Translations under genes and position numbers: made by a program
Notes under the pieces: generated by a model
What the model saw: only the letters and a program-made list of their open reading frames with translations
The model's database searches: none
What the model was told of the DNA's origin: nothing
In this document: piece after piece, positions 1 to 12,173 of the stretch
Position numbering within the stretch: position 1 is the first letter of the stretch
Layout of the letters: every line of letters starts with the position of its first letter
DNA from: Monilinia fructicola
Taxonomy: Eukaryota > Ascomycota > Leotiomycetes > Helotiales > Sclerotiniaceae
Assembly (NCBI GenBank): GCA_008692225.1
Contig: VICG01000014.1
Location: 124,001 to 188,000 of the forward strand
Direction: 5' to 3'
Length of the DNA: 64,000 nt

Positions 1-327
1 ATGCTCTTCTACTCTCGATTTATTACTCTCTGGGCGATGTATCTATAATAAGCTTATTATTTGTTTCATTTCAGGGGAAACTTGCAATGATAGTATGGTT
101 GAGCTCGGATGTGTCTTAGGTAATCAAATCAAATGCTGTACTGTTCTCTGTACTTGTACAAGTACACCCGTGGACCATCGGATGCGAGCAGCTCAACTGT
201 AAAGGAAGAAACGGGAATTATTTTCACCCGCGCCAGCCATTCGATGACCTCGGGATTGCATTTATTTATTTATACGGAGGTTGTGTGTGTATATAGTATA
301 TATATGATATATATATTAATCTATATA

Positions 328-364
<37 letters not shown>

Positions 365-456
365 CTATATATGATATATATATTATATATATGATTATAT
401 ATTAATCTATATATGATATATATATTATATATGATATATATATTAATCTATATATG

Positions 457-489
<33 letters not shown>

Positions 490-1489
490 AAGAGACAGTG
501 TGTGTGTGTGTGTGTGTGTGAGACAGAGACATTTACACCCACCCATATTCATACACTATTAAAAGGTTCATCTAAGATTGAAGATTGTATAAAGTGAAGA
601 TGAGCGAGACTGAGAAAGCGAAAAGGAAAAGGAAAAGGAAAATGAAAACGAAATAAGGAAATTGAACGACGGAATCTTCGGATATTATTCCTCTCATTGT
701 CGTTCCTGGATTGGAACATTGAATGAAACAGAAATTGAAGGGGACAAAGTATTATAAAGTGTGACCTAGGGATCATTGTGATATTTCTTCCTCTACATAA
801 TCTCCATGTACACCCGGGCAAGGGAGGTGAATAAGGTAAATACCTAGGCAGGTAGATATTCTCCCGTAGATGATTCGTATGCTGCCCATACCATCCATCA
901 TATGGGAATTCCTCGTAAGTTTCAACGTCCCTTTATTTCCATCATGAGAGAATACCTAGGGACCCGTGGACCTTGGTACAAAGTATCAAAAAGCGTCAAA
1001 AACATCAGCCGGCATAATAACATTCCAGGTTCCCAAAACTTGAGGCTATTCGGATGAATATCATATCTTAAAATTGATGTACCGGATCTCTTCAAATTAT
1101 GGAAGAGGGGCACAGTTCACAGGTCACCGTTCACCGTTCACCCTTCACCGTTCGAGTTCACCCTTCACACTTTCGGTCCTTTCCGAATCATGAAACATTG
1201 AAACCATTGAATTTGGCATCTATATTAATCTAAACCGCTTATGTACTTTGTTAATGTACAATGTGCAACAAGACTCTACTCAATCGAGTCATCTTCTTCG
1301 TAACCAAATGATTAGGTTGGTACTCCTAAGCGTCCATTAGGATTGTGCCTTGTGTGTCCTGAACACCAGTTCCGCTGAGACTCAGATGAACCCATCCAAA
1401 ATCCCATCTATCCCATAAAAGATGTCAACGCCTTTTGGGGTATCCCTATTCCAAATGCCCATGTACCAAGAGATCTCCATCACACACAT

Positions 1490-1527
<38 letters not shown>

Positions 1528-1590
1528 CCAGTGGAGACCATCAATGCCGCCAGGGCCATTAGTCTAGGGACTCATCACTTTAACCCTTTT
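1..1590. other. Intergenic, microsatellite-rich left end
   Basis: I see no gene here. The stretch holds AT-rich DNA, a compound microsatellite at about 280-527, and a GA run at about 1495-1523. Short open frames on both strands have no recognisable domain and run through repeats, so I treat them as chance. A CACCGTTCACC-like direct repeat occurs near 1123-1160. Confidence 0.7.
280..527. repeat. Compound TA / GA / GT microsatellite
   Basis: Alternating TA tracts, interrupted by copies of a CTATATATGATATATA-like unit, run from about 290 to 465. They are followed directly by a GA tract and then a GT tract. The structure is read directly from the sequence and has no coding potential. Confidence 0.9.
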
Positions 1591-2703
1591 TTACCCCGAA
1601 TGATCAAGAACAAATCTTCGTTCGACCTCCTTGGTAGAATCCTCATCTCCATCAAAAATTAACCTGACCTTACCATCGTCTAGCATTGCTTTGACTTCCG
1701 CTCGGTAGAATGTGGTGGTTTCAGGATAGAGGGCGAGCACACGTTTTCCAACCTCGTAAGGACCAAGGGTAACATCATCAGGTGGAATTGGACACATGGA
1801 AGATGCGGACGTGAGAAAATCCTTAGGGTGCTTCCCCAAGTTCCCCTCATCGGGGGGCGACATCTTCAACCTTGTATCTGCGACTTTTGCCTTCTCCAAT
1901 AACTTTTGTGACTTTTCCTTGAATCCAATCCGTTTCCGTGGGTGAATTTTGTTCGGGTTTTGGTTTAAATGCTACTTCTTGTCCTTTTGAGAATTCGATC
2001 TTCTTCGTTCCACTGGTGCTACTACTACTAGTACCAGCCTCGCCATTATCGTACTTCCTTGGTGTGTCTTTTCCCTTGGGTGGTAAGCTGCTGGTCCTGC
2101 CATTCCCCATCTTCCTAACATGTTTGTTTTCCGCCGGAGAAGGTACGGGTGAGTCCATAGATCCTACATCATCCGTAACACTGGATCTTCCATGAGATTC
2201 GCGGGAATTCGAGCCTCTCTCTCTGCCTCGTTGCCTTTGATCAAAGCTAAAAGGATAGAAATCTTTTCGACTGTCTGTCGGATAGCCGCCGCTGTCGACT
2301 CGGAAAACTTTACACCATCTCGAATGTATTTGCTGAGCTCATCCATTGCGGCAATAGCGGGGCCTTGAATCTTATCAACATCAAGCCTCCCTCACGGTGA
2401 GTAAAATGTGTACTCACTGATTCCATTATTCAATTGATCAGCTATGGCGATTTCTCTACTAATGATGCCATCTGGAATGTCCGCTTCAAACTTTTTCTCT
2501 TCAGCTCTAATCTTCGCTAGAGATTGGGTGATCTCGGCCCATAGAGCTGCTTCTTCACCTCTCTCATGCGTACCCGAACGAGCTCCACCACGAGCTTGAC
2601 GTCGATTAGTAGTGGAAGTAGAAGACATATTCTTATTGAAGCCCGGGGAGTCTTCCAAGTGCTTCACTTCCCTAGAAACTTTGGATTCTTTGTCTTTCGA
2701 CAT
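1591..2703 (-). CDS. SGF29: SGF29-like SAGA/ADA subunit with tandem tudor domain, reading frame broken
   Basis: SGF29 is a subunit of SAGA and related acetyltransferase complexes that reads H3K4 methylation with a C-terminal tandem tudor domain. The minus-strand ATG is at 2703 and the stop at 1591. The N-terminal part (2703 to about 2200) is helical and charged. The C-terminal part contains EVAFKP...WIQGKVTKV, RRYKVED and a YEVGKRVLALYPETTTFYRAEVK block, the typical SGF29 tudor signature including the aromatic cage segment. The frame is not continuous. A GTGAGT donor near 2421 marks an intron or defect around 2390-2421 whose exact ends I cannot settle. A shift at the (CT)5 tract 2215-2224 separates the coiled-coil part from the SNSRESHGRSS linker. 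A shift at the six-G run 1852-1857 separates RRYKVEDVAP from DEGNLGK. Shortening the runs by two bases and one base would keep family-like sequence in frame. Family assignment is firm; whether the breaks are real or assembly errors is open. Confidence 0.8.
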
Positions 2704-3028
2704 ATTTTAGCAACGCGATCTTCAAACGAATAACAATATACCGGGATTGTGCCAGGAGTAAGATACTTAGAAGGAGATAAACATTTCATTCCCAACTTGG
2801 ACATTTTTTAAAATAATCAAAAAAGACCAGATAGATGATAAAAGCTGATCTGGGTGACTTACTTTGGTTGTGGGTATTTTGACCCGCAGCTACTGCGAAT
2901 GAGGAATAAGTCAAGCGTCAGATCCTGTAGGTGAAGCTGCAAATCGTAATTGAATTAAAAGTTAAAATATGATAAAACAAAAGAAGAATTAACTAATGGA
3001 GATAAATAGAGTGGAGATTTGGTTGTGA

Positions 3029-3215
3029 ATGGGAAAAGAGAAAGAGAAAGGGAGAGGGAGAGGGAGAGGAAGAGGGAGAGGGAGAGGGAGAGGGAGAGGT
3101 AGAGGTAGAGGTAGAGGTAGAGGTAGAGGTAGAGGGAGAGGGAGAGGGAGAGGTAGAGGGAGAGGGAGAGGTAGAGGGAGAGGGAGAGGGAGAGGGAGAG
3201 ATAGAGGAGAGGGAA
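3029..3215. repeat. GGGAGA / GGTAGA hexamer array
   Basis: About thirty copies of a six-base purine-rich unit, GGGAGA alternating with GGTAGA variants, run head to tail. Translation gives Arg-Gly repeats on the plus strand and Ser-Pro or Ser-Leu repeats on the minus strand in every open frame, which is why long open frames appear here. Confidence 0.9.
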
Positions 3216-3389
3216 AGAAAAAGGAAGAGGAATAGAATACCAGGAGGAACTATCAAAGTTAATAGAATAATTATTAATGTAGATGGCAGGAATATAAGCC
3301 GTAGCTGGAGATGGGTAATCCCGATTGATGTGATCAATGGGCACAGAAGGACTCCAGGGCTGGCTGGATTATACAGAGTAGGAATTCCG

Positions 3390-3530
3390 AGTGGAGTAGA
3401 GTAGAGTAGAGTAGAGTAGAGAGTAGAGTAGAATAGGGTAGAATAGGGTATAGTAGAGTAGGGTATAGTAGAGTAGGGCAGGGTAGAGGAGAGTAGGGTA
3501 GAGGTGATCAGACAGAGAGGAGAGAGGGCG
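3390..3530. repeat. GTAGA pentamer array with variants
   Basis: Tandem AGTAG/GGTAG units begin near 3390 and degrade into AGGGTAGAG variants to about 3530. Like the hexamer array upstream, it is purine-rich on the plus strand. Confidence 0.85.
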
Positions 3531-3959
3531 GAGAGAGGAGACCGTAGATGTTCTGAATGCAGTGAAGTGACACAGGTGAGAGTAGGTGCGGTAGGTGGAA
3601 AATTAAATATGTGTGAAGGATGAAAGAATTTATCTAGTGTTCCAAGTGATCAGGTTAACTTGTCCTTCTACGACTAGCATTACAAATTAATAAGATAGAT
3701 AGTTGTTGGATGAATGAACTACTAGGTACGGAGCAAAGGCGAAGTAGTGAGGAATGCTCGAGTAAGTAAAGTCGTCATGACAAGATAGTAGGTACGGTAG
3801 GTACTATTGGAATACTAGGCAGCTCCCTAGGTACCTAGTAGGTAGTCGACGATATCTACTTTGACAGATGAAATTTATATCCACGGATGGGGAGGAGAAT
3901 GCTGGTTGGTACACAAGTAACGGCGATATACATACACATATGGACACCCTTGCAGGCAG

Positions 3960-4165
3960 CGTGGTAGTGAGGGTAGTGAGGGTAGTGAGGGTAGTGAGGG
4001 TAGTGAGGGTAGAGAGGAGGTACTAGGTAGGTAGTAGGTGGTAGGTAGTAAGTAATAGATGCTAGTAGTAGGTGGTAGATAATAAGTAGTAAATGCTAGG
4101 TAGTAAGTGGTAGGTACTAGGTACTAGGTCATAGGTCATCGGTCATAGGTCATAGGTAGATAGTC
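3960..4165. repeat. GTAGTGAGG nonamer array followed by GGTAGTA-type repeats
   Basis: About five copies of a nine-base unit (GTAGTGAGG) lie at about 3963-4010. GGTAGTA, GGTACTA and GGTCATA variants follow to about 4165. This is a minisatellite-like block read directly from the sequence. Confidence 0.85.
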
Positions 4166-5206
4166 CTTATTAGTAAGTATACCCAGGTACCTAGTAGGTA
4201 CTAGGTCTCTAAGTAGTATGCAGGTGATATCAGGTCAGCTTACGTAATACTGCTCGAGTAATGTGTGAATAATGTTTGAAGTGAAAGAAAATCCATGGAT
4301 CATGTTAATCATCTTACAGAGTACAGACTACAGTATAATAAGGACTACGGAGTACAGCCTCATTCATCAATCCATGCATCCAAAAAATATCTCTCCTCTC
4401 TCTCTGGTTGAGCCTTATTGATTACGATATCTGATTGGTTAACAAGTGACCTCCAGCTTCCAAGGTTCCTCCTCTGTTCACCTGGGCAACTCTTGACAGA
4501 AGATTGATTTGATTTACAAACCACCTGGGCAGTGGCACCTACCTGGGCATCATGAGATCCTCCGTTTTAGCGTCGGGCGGGGTTTAAAAGCTAAAAGGAG
4601 GCAAGGGAGAAAGAACATCATCAGGTATTTATGTGTGACGTGCAAAGCAAGATATAGATGACATATCTAGGTATATACAAGGACAGTATATATTATTGGG
4701 TAAATAGATATACAGACATATCCATGGATACTTATATACTCGAGCATATAATTCAAAAAATAAAACCCTCAAGGATTTTGGAATTATATGCATCTATTAA
4801 CCTTACTTCTCGTTATCGATTATCGATTATCGGTTATCTGCCGAGTATAATAAGGAAGATATCTATCTACCTCTATAGGTAGGTACTCTTCACTGTTTTA
4901 TGATTTATCGTTAGTCACGTATTATTCCTACTTGTTACCTCCACCTCAGCCACTTTCGACTCCTACCTCTGCTATCCGTGGACTACCTATTGCCTACCCA
5001 GTACATACGATATATATACACAATATAAATACATTTATATATATAAACATACTATACATACTTCACATTCTTGCAACCCTTTTTATTATACTCTTTACCA
5101 TTCACCGCATCTACCCACACTTACCCAATACAAGTAACAAAGTAACGAGTCAAACAAATATTGCCGAGTCATCAAAGGTCCTTGAAACTCTCACAATCGA
5201 AGAAAA

Positions 5207-6632
5207 ATGCAAGTTCCATTAATCCGACTTCAATGCGGAGTCAATAGTTATGATTGGGGAAAGGTAGGAAGTGATTCAGCGGCGGCAAAGTTCGCTGCTG
5301 CTACACCTGCCGATGATTTCTCTATCCAAGAAGAAAAGCCATATGCTGAAGTAAGTAGGGAATCAAATCACTTTCCATGTATACCCACCCACCTTGATAC
5401 TCATTCCTTAACAGTTATGGATGGGGACGCATCCTTCGAACCCTTCAAAGGATCTCACCACAAAACGAACACTCCTTGACCTCGTTCAAGATAATCAAGC
5501 CCTCTTATCCAAAGATGTTAGCGATAGATTTGGTGACAAGCTGCCATTTTTATTCAAGGTCCTTTCCATCGGGAAAGCCCTCAGCATTCAAGCCCATCCA
5601 AACAAGAAACTGGCAGAACAACTACACAAGAAGGACAGCAAGAACTATCCAGATGACAACCACAAGCCTGAAATGACAATCGCCATTACACCTTTTGATG
5701 GACTCTGCGGATTTAGACCTCTTGCAGAGATCTCACATTTCCTCTCAACAGTTCCGTCACTGAAGAAATTGGTTGGAGAATCCGAAGTCGAAGAATACCA
5801 ATCTGCGATTAAGGGTCAAGAAACCTCTGACAACTCAGATGATGAGGCAAAGAATAAAAAAGCTTTACAAAAGGCATTCACGGCATTGATGAATGCGAAG
5901 AAAGAAGACGTTGAAAAGGCTAGCGAGGAATTGGTTAAATCAGCAGAAGAAGAGGGAGAGAACTTTGCCGGAGGTGGAGGTCCATCCAATGAAGGAAAAG
6001 AATTAGCAGATCTTGTCGTCAGATTGAATCATCAATTTCCCGGGGATATTGGATTATTTGTACAATTCTTCCTGAACTACGTCAAACTCGAGGTCGGAGA
6101 AGCCATGTTCTTAAAGGCAGACGATATTCACGCATACTTGAGTGGTGACATTATTGAATGTATGGCTGCATCAGACAACGTAGTCAGAGCCGGTTTCACA
6201 CCAAAGTTCAAAGATGTTGATACTTTGACTTCGATGTTGACCTATTCATATGCTCCAATCTCGGAACAGAAGATGGAGCCAGTGGATTACCCATATGCCA
6301 CTCTCAATGCAACCGCATATTCGTCTGGATCCTCGGCCATACTCTACGATCCGCCAATCGCAGAGTTCAGCGTGGTCAAAACTGATCTTAAGAAGAAGGG
6401 AGCAAAGGCAACATTCGAACAAATTGCTGGTCCTAGCATTTTCATCTGTACAACTGGAAATGGTAAGATTAGTGTGGGACCAAAGGTCGAGGAAGTCAAA
6501 CCGGGATACGTTTACTTTGTTGGGGCTACAGCGGAGGTTGTACTCGAGGCTGAGGATGAAGATTTCACTACGTTCAAGGCATTCTGTGAATTGCAAGGCA
6601 AGGAAGATGCAGATGGAAAGGAGAAGCTTTAA
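5207..6632 (+). CDS. PMI40: Mannose-6-phosphate isomerase (type I, zinc-dependent)
   Basis: This enzyme interconverts fructose-6-phosphate and mannose-6-phosphate and feeds GDP-mannose for glycoproteins, GPI anchors and cell-wall mannan. Exon 1 is 5207-5350 and exon 2 is 5415-6632, joined by a 64-base GTAAGT...CAG intron, giving 453 residues, normal for the fungal enzyme. The start at 5207 is followed by the conserved [14 protein letters not shown] motif. Exon 2 has the metal site: the Gln and His of [14 protein letters not shown] and the Glu of DNHKPEM, with a further His in [10 protein letters not shown], near the active-site helix. A charged Glu/Lys-rich insert lies around residues 180-250. 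The frame is fully intact, unlike the genes on either side. Confidence is high. Confidence 0.95.
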
Positions 6633-7308
6633 GGTTTAATCGAACGGTGGGATATATTATTTTCTGTCGAGCAACGACTTTATGAAATAGGATAAAACTT
6701 TCTCCTTGTTGATATTAAATCTCTGCCCCGACGTCTGGAAATTGGAATCGTTAGGACATTCCCATTAAGGCAATCTAATCCGTCCCATGGTACAAGTTGT
6801 GAGTGGTTCCCGTCTAACCTTCTAACCCAATGCAATTTCAATATTCATCGTAGTCTTGACCATTCGAAATTATCTCTTTTTTGATATCATATCTCCAAGG
6901 GTGTCTTTGCAACCAAATTACATCCCACCCTTCGAGTTTACATTTATACGCTTAGCTATTTTTCAAGTGTCATATCAATACTCTATACCTAAGCTTGAAT
7001 TGCTTCTTGCGACCGGGGTTCTACGAGCTTAACTCCATTTTCCTATCCTCCTATCGGTCACTATCGCCAATTCACTGCTCTCCTAGAGAAGAAACCAATC
7101 ATGATTCACCATCATGAGTTCCCCAGACCTTCTTATCAAGAGGCTGACAAGGTCACAATCGAGCAAGTTACAATGCCAGCATATGCATAAGAAGTCGGTC
7201 GTGCCGTCTAAAACTATCTAGACTCATGTACGACAGTCAATTGTTCATCAAAGCATCAAAGTCCCGGTACCTATTTGGCTGTCGTAGTCTACGCGCATTG
7301 AAAGAGCA
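6633..7308. other. Intergenic between isomerase and permease
   Basis: It contains the 3' region of the isomerase gene and the promoter of the permease. I see no gene or repeat array. Confidence 0.6.
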
Positions 7309-9228
7309 ATGGCGGTTGATTCAGAGCTTTCCATTGAAAGGCATCCTTCCAGAGTCTCTAGAGGAGAGCAACATGATGAAGAAGAATTGGCGGAGTTTGG
7401 ATACAAACAAGAGTTGAGGAGAGACTGGGGTTTGATGCATAATTTTGGAATTTCTTTCAGTATCATCGTGAGTTGCTCTTGCCAGCCCTCTTAGTTGGAA
7501 CTAGGGTTAGGAAAACATATCGCTGTCAAGGTTCTTGTCAACTCTTTTTGTGTTAAAGAATAATGATATTGCACATTATGGGAGTTGCATTTACAAACTT
7601 TATAACGGCATGCTAATCCTATCTCAGTCAGTCATCACTGGAATAACCACACTGTTCTCGTATGGTTTAATTACTGGAGGTCCTGGAGGTGCGAATCTTT
7701 CACTTTCCTCTCTTTCCATTATACTTTCTAACAGATTTAGTCATGGCTGTTGGATGGATTATTGTATCCGTGTTCACCTTCATGATTTCTCTGAGCATGG
7801 CAGAAATTGTTTCTGCGATACCGACAGCTGGCGGGCCATATTATTGGGCAGCTCTTCTAGCACCAAGAAATCATTCCGCTTTTGCAAGTTGGATTACTGG
7901 CTGGTTCAATTTCCTCGGTCAAGTTGCTGTCACTACCGGAATTAGCTTCGGTCTCGCCGGTCTTATCTCAACGACTGCAACCATAAAGTCATCGTACGTT
8001 CCTAGTTCTCCAAGAACAATTGGCATATATGCAGCGGTCCTCATTTCTCATGGCATCGTTAATACTTTTGGTGTTCACGTGTTGAGATATCTAAACAATA
8101 CATCTATTGCACTTCATTCTTTGGGTGTGACGGCGATAGCTATTGCAGTTCTTGCCAAAGCCCCTACTCATCAAAGTGCGAAGTTCGTTTTCGCCAAATT
8201 CTACGATGGCACAGGTGTAGATCCAAGTCCTGGATGGAGTATTAGAGCATCGCCTGCGTATGTCGCTTGTTGTGGAGTTCTGATGGCTCAATACACACTC
8301 ACAGGCTTTGATGCCTCCGCCCCACTTGTCTGAAGAAACTCGAAAATGCATCCTGGAGTGCACCAATTGGTGTTATCTCTTCGGTTGGCTTTTCGTCGCT
8401 TTTTGGGTTATTCGTCATCTTGAGCTTCTTATTCAGTATCCAAGATTTTGACAATACAATTGCGAGTGATTATGGCCAGCCTGTGATTCAAATCTTTGTC
8501 GACATTTTCGGAACAGATGGAGCGGTAGTGGTTATGTGTTTGATTATGATTTGTGTCTGGCATTGTGGACTTTTTCCATGACGTCAAATTCACGAATGAT
8601 GTTTGCTTTTGCCAGAGATGGTGGGATTGTAAGAGCTTCTTCCCATTTCCACGCCATCTCTTGTTTGGATACTGACATCAGAAAAGCCAGAATTCTTCCA
8701 CAAAGTTGACGATCGCTTTCAATCTCCCATCCGAACAGTTTGGCTGGCAGCAACTCTTGCTTTTTGTCTCGCACTCCCTTCTCTGGGCTCGACTGTAGCT
8801 TTCGCTGCCGCGACATCAATAGCTACGATTGGATTGTACATCTCATACGGGACCCTATCCTCATCGGCCTCATTTATTGGAAGGAATTCAATGCTAGGAA
8901 AGGTCCGTTTAATCTCGGAATTTTCTCCAGACCAGTCGCTTTCATCTCTGTAGCATGGATAGGATTCATTACTGTGATTTTTTGCCTTCCTACAACGAAT
9001 CCGGTAACAAGCCAAACTGTCAACTATACAGTAGTGGCTGTGGGAATCATTGCTATCGGTGCTTGTGGAGCTTGGGTGGTATGGGCTAGGAAATGGTTTG
9101 TTGGACCCATGGTTGAGATTGAGGCTGCTGCACGGTTAGGTATAAATCTTGAAGAGCCCGGTGCTTTGGAAAGAGCGGAAATGGATGGGAAGGTTGATTT
9201 GCAAAGTGGGGAGAAGAGCTTAGGATAG
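7309..9228 (+). pseudogene. APC-family choline/GABA-type amino acid permease, frame broken four times
   Basis: The translated pieces follow fungal GABA/choline permeases (Uga4/Hnm1 type, APC superfamily, plasma membrane) from end to end. In order they are an N-terminal acidic segment, NFGISFSIISVITGITTLF, a GGP loop, SMAEI...AGGPYYWAA, the SWITGWFNFLGQ helix, LAKAPTHQSA, MAQYTLTGFDAS, later helices and a hydrophilic C-terminus. Probable exons are 7309-7467, 7628-7688, 7735-8628 and 8687-9228; the last intron has a CTGAC branch point. The frame is lost at four sites: a C4 run at 8320-8323, CGAAAATG at 8342-8347, a T5 run at 8571-8575, and a C3 run at 8853-8855. No substitution-type stop lies between them and the residues remain conserved. 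It is either a young pseudogene or one gene with several indel errors. Substrate cannot be told from sequence. Confidence 0.75.
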
Positions 9229-10897
9229 GACACTAGAGGGGTGACGAAGAGGCTGTCCATCAGTGCCGCGAACTAGGTATACCTTAATCGGATGAATATA
9301 TGGATAGGAGAGTAAACTTTGGCCAGCTTCAAACAGTGATTTATCTGCTTAGGATTTGAACTAAATTAGACTGTATTGCTATAGAACCTTGTATCTATAA
9401 CTAGGCTCTATTGTCATTAAAACTTATATAACTTTGAACTAGGCTATGTTGTCATTCATTACCTAGGTAGAACTTATATCACTCCGACTTGGATAGAATT
9501 TGCAGAACTCCGAACCAACTACTTGTAACCAGTCAGTCTATGATTTGATAACCGCAAGCCCAGTAGGCCATATTGCATACAAGTCACCACCGTATTTCGA
9601 CTAGTTTGTGTTTGTTTCTCTTGTCTAAAACACCCAACTAGGTGCATCTATGCTTACCCAGGTGTATAGAAAAGCCTCTCATTACGCAAATCTTATGTAT
9701 TGACTTCTTGAAACGTCGGAATTCGCATCAGCGGTACAGACTGATTGACTGACTGACTGTGCTTATCTCGGAAATGTCTCGGAAATAGTCGTTTTATCCG
9801 GGCCATGAATGGAATGGTTGGTTGTCTTTTCTATAAATAAGGTTGCTGACCTCATTGTATGTTGCATTTGAGTTTATATAGGGAGATGGATAAATAGGGT
9901 TTAAGATCTAATAATTAGATGGATGAATATTAATGAATATTAAATGAATATTAATGAATATTAATGAATATTAAATGAATATTAATAAATATAAATAAAT
10001 ATCAATAAATATAAATAAATATTAAAAATTTTTAAAAAAATTTAAAAAATTTAAAAAAAATTTAAAAAATTTAAAAAAATTTAAAAAATTTAAAAAATAT
10101 AAGAAATATAAAAAAGATAAAAAGATAAAAAGATAAAAAAAGATAAAAAGATAAAAAAATAAAAAGATAAAAATATAAAAAATATAAAAATATAAAAATA
10201 TAAAAATATAAAAATATAAAAATATAAAAAAATATAAAAATATAAAATATAAAATATAAAATATAAAAATATAAAAATATAAAAATATAAAAATATAAAA
10301 ATATAAAAATATAAAAATATAAAAATATAAAAATATATAAAAATATAAAAATATAAAAATATAAAAATATAAAAATATAAAAATATAAAAATATAAAAAT
10401 ATAAAATATAAAAATATAAAATATAAAAATATAAAAATATAAAAATATAAAATATAAAATATAAAAATAAACAAATATTATTTTAAAAATAATAATACAT
10501 TATTCGAATTTCCAATTAATCATCATAATAATAATCAAGTTATATACTCACTCAGCTTTCGGTCAGCTTAAGTCTTCAATAACACAGTAATGAGTAATAC
10601 TAATCCCCATAATTTTACCAATGATGATTATTATTACTGAAACTCAACTCTCACTCGATCGGCATATCGGAACCTTTTTTTTTGCGTATCACTCACTTCA
10701 TTCAGTAATCACACAATCACACAATACAGCCGCACACAATTGACTTTGACTTCTTTAATCAATCTTCATCTCTATCACTCCTCATACCTACCTCCAGCTA
10801 CCTCCAGCTACCTCAAATCAACTCTTGTTTTTCTTCATTATTTCATCTATTTCTCTTTACTTTCAACCCTCCCCCTCCTCCCAACTTCATAATCAAA
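9229..10897. other. Intergenic with long A/T repeat; promoter of GTP cyclohydrolase II
   Basis: There is no credible gene. The first 600 bases are unique sequence with several CTAGGT words. From about 9930 to 10470 the DNA is almost pure A/T (listed separately). The last 400 bases, pyrimidine-rich just before 10898, look like a normal promoter and leader. Confidence 0.65.
9930..10475. repeat. A/T-only tandem repeat (TATAAAAA and TTTAAAAAA units)
   Basis: Short ATTAATGAATA units grade into TTTAAAAAA units (about 10021-10100), then into AGATAAAA and finally TATAAAA/TATAAAAA units up to about 10470. G and C are almost absent after 10160. A 150-codon open frame on the minus strand is only a Phe/Ile/Leu/Tyr readout of the repeat. 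Confidence 0.9.
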
Positions 10898-12173
10898 ATG
10901 CCAGACCTTAATGCGACTACAACTTCCTCGACCCGTCCTCAACAATGGCATAATACCCCTCATGAGTCTTCAGATGAAGTCCCATCTCTCCCACCCTTCT
11001 ATTCACCACGTCCAATACCAGTTTCTCGTACAATTTCTGAGCTCGACTTGAATCAAATCGATATAGCCAATCTTTCACTCAGTCATTCTACACGCTCTCA
11101 GTTACATTCACCGGATGAGTCTTTATCACAGCCCTCGGATCATAATGAATCATTACCCGATCTTGTCTCCCCCGCCTTCACGCCCCCCTCGACTCCCGGC
11201 ACATCCACACCCATTTCTCTTGCGAATCGCCCTGCAAGATCAGTACCCGTAGATTCGAGTACACCGACTGGAGGATGTGGATCCAAAAAGCCAAAGTTGT
11301 TGGAGAAGTTACCGGAAGTCAATTGTGTAGTTCGAGCACGAATTCCTACAACTACCGGAACAGAAATGTTTTTACATCTATACCAAAACAGTGAAGATAG
11401 TAAAGAACATTTGGCCATTGTATTCGGGAATCAGATACGAAGTCAAAGCTTGGATGCTGTGCGAGAAGGAGAAACCGAGATGGATAGGCTGATCCGTGGC
11501 GCATATACTGGAAGGCTATTCCCAGGTCGGACTACAAGTAGAATGCCCACTTCTGCGGCAAGTCAAGAAACACAGCAAGAGAAGATTACAGCGCCTTTGG
11601 TTAGAATTCATTCGGAATGCTACACAGGAGAGACTGTTTGGTCTGCGAGATGTGATTGTGGTGAGCAATTGGATGAGGCGGCAAGATTGATGTCTTTACC
11701 TACTTCCTCAGGACAACCCGCTGGCGGTATCATAATTTATTTGCGACAAGAGGGAAGAGGTATCGGGTTGGGAGAGAAATTGAAGGCATATAATTTACAG
11801 GATTTGGGATCTGATACCGTAGAGGCGAATCTACTTTTGAGACATCCGGCAGATGCTAGAAGTTATGGATTAGCCACTGCTATGTTGAAAGACTTGGGAG
11901 TTGAAGAAATCAAACTGTTAACGAATAATCCGGATAAGATACGAGCAGTAGAGGGACCAAACAGAGAGGTGGTGGTAAAGGAGAGAGTGGCGATGGTTCC
12001 TTTGGCTTGGAGGGGAACTACTGGTGGGATTAGAAGTCAAGAGGTCGGGGGGTATTTGAAAACCAAGGTATTTTTTCCCATGAAACATATGCGCAACGGA
12101 AGTATGTGCTAACCTACATGTTTTGTAGATTGAGAAGATGGGGCATATGCTTCAAATGAGTGAGGCATCATGA
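10898..12173 (+). CDS. RIB1: GTP cyclohydrolase II
   Basis: This enzyme catalyses the first committed step of riboflavin synthesis, opening GTP to the diaminopyrimidine and releasing formate and pyrophosphate. Exon 1 is 10898-12067 and exon 2 is 12129-12173, giving 404 residues. The intron starts GTATTT and ends TTTTGTAG, and the spliced tail ends [14 protein letters not shown]. The first roughly 140 residues are Ser/Pro/Thr-rich and probably disordered, as in other filamentous fungi. The catalytic core has [19 protein letters not shown] with the zinc-binding cysteines, [20 protein letters not shown] with the catalytic Arg region, and LLTNNPDKI. Reading through the intron would add a false 15-residue tail, so the spliced end is preferred. 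Intact; high confidence. Confidence 0.95.

Larger units (their letters stand above)
2704..5206. other. Intergenic region dominated by tandem repeats; 5' region of the isomerase gene
   Basis: No gene is recognised. The region is filled with purine-rich hexamer, pentamer and nonamer repeats listed separately, and with ACCTAGGTA and ACCTGGGCA words (for example near 3825-3845, 4185-4200, 4480 and 4525-4550). Open frames inside the repeats, such as an Arg-Gly run on the plus strand at 3029-3235, follow from the repeat unit and are not credible genes. The last few hundred bases are the promoter and leader of the phosphomannose isomerase gene. Confidence 0.7.

Noticed and set aside
3029..3235. Plus-strand Arg-Gly repeat open frame resembling an RGG protein
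   Set aside because: It is a direct readout of the hexamer repeat; all frames are open and there is no flanking gene structure.
10022..10474. 150-codon Phe/Ile/Tyr-rich minus-strand open frame suggesting a membrane protein
   Set aside because: The DNA is a G/C-free tandem repeat; the composition explains the frame.
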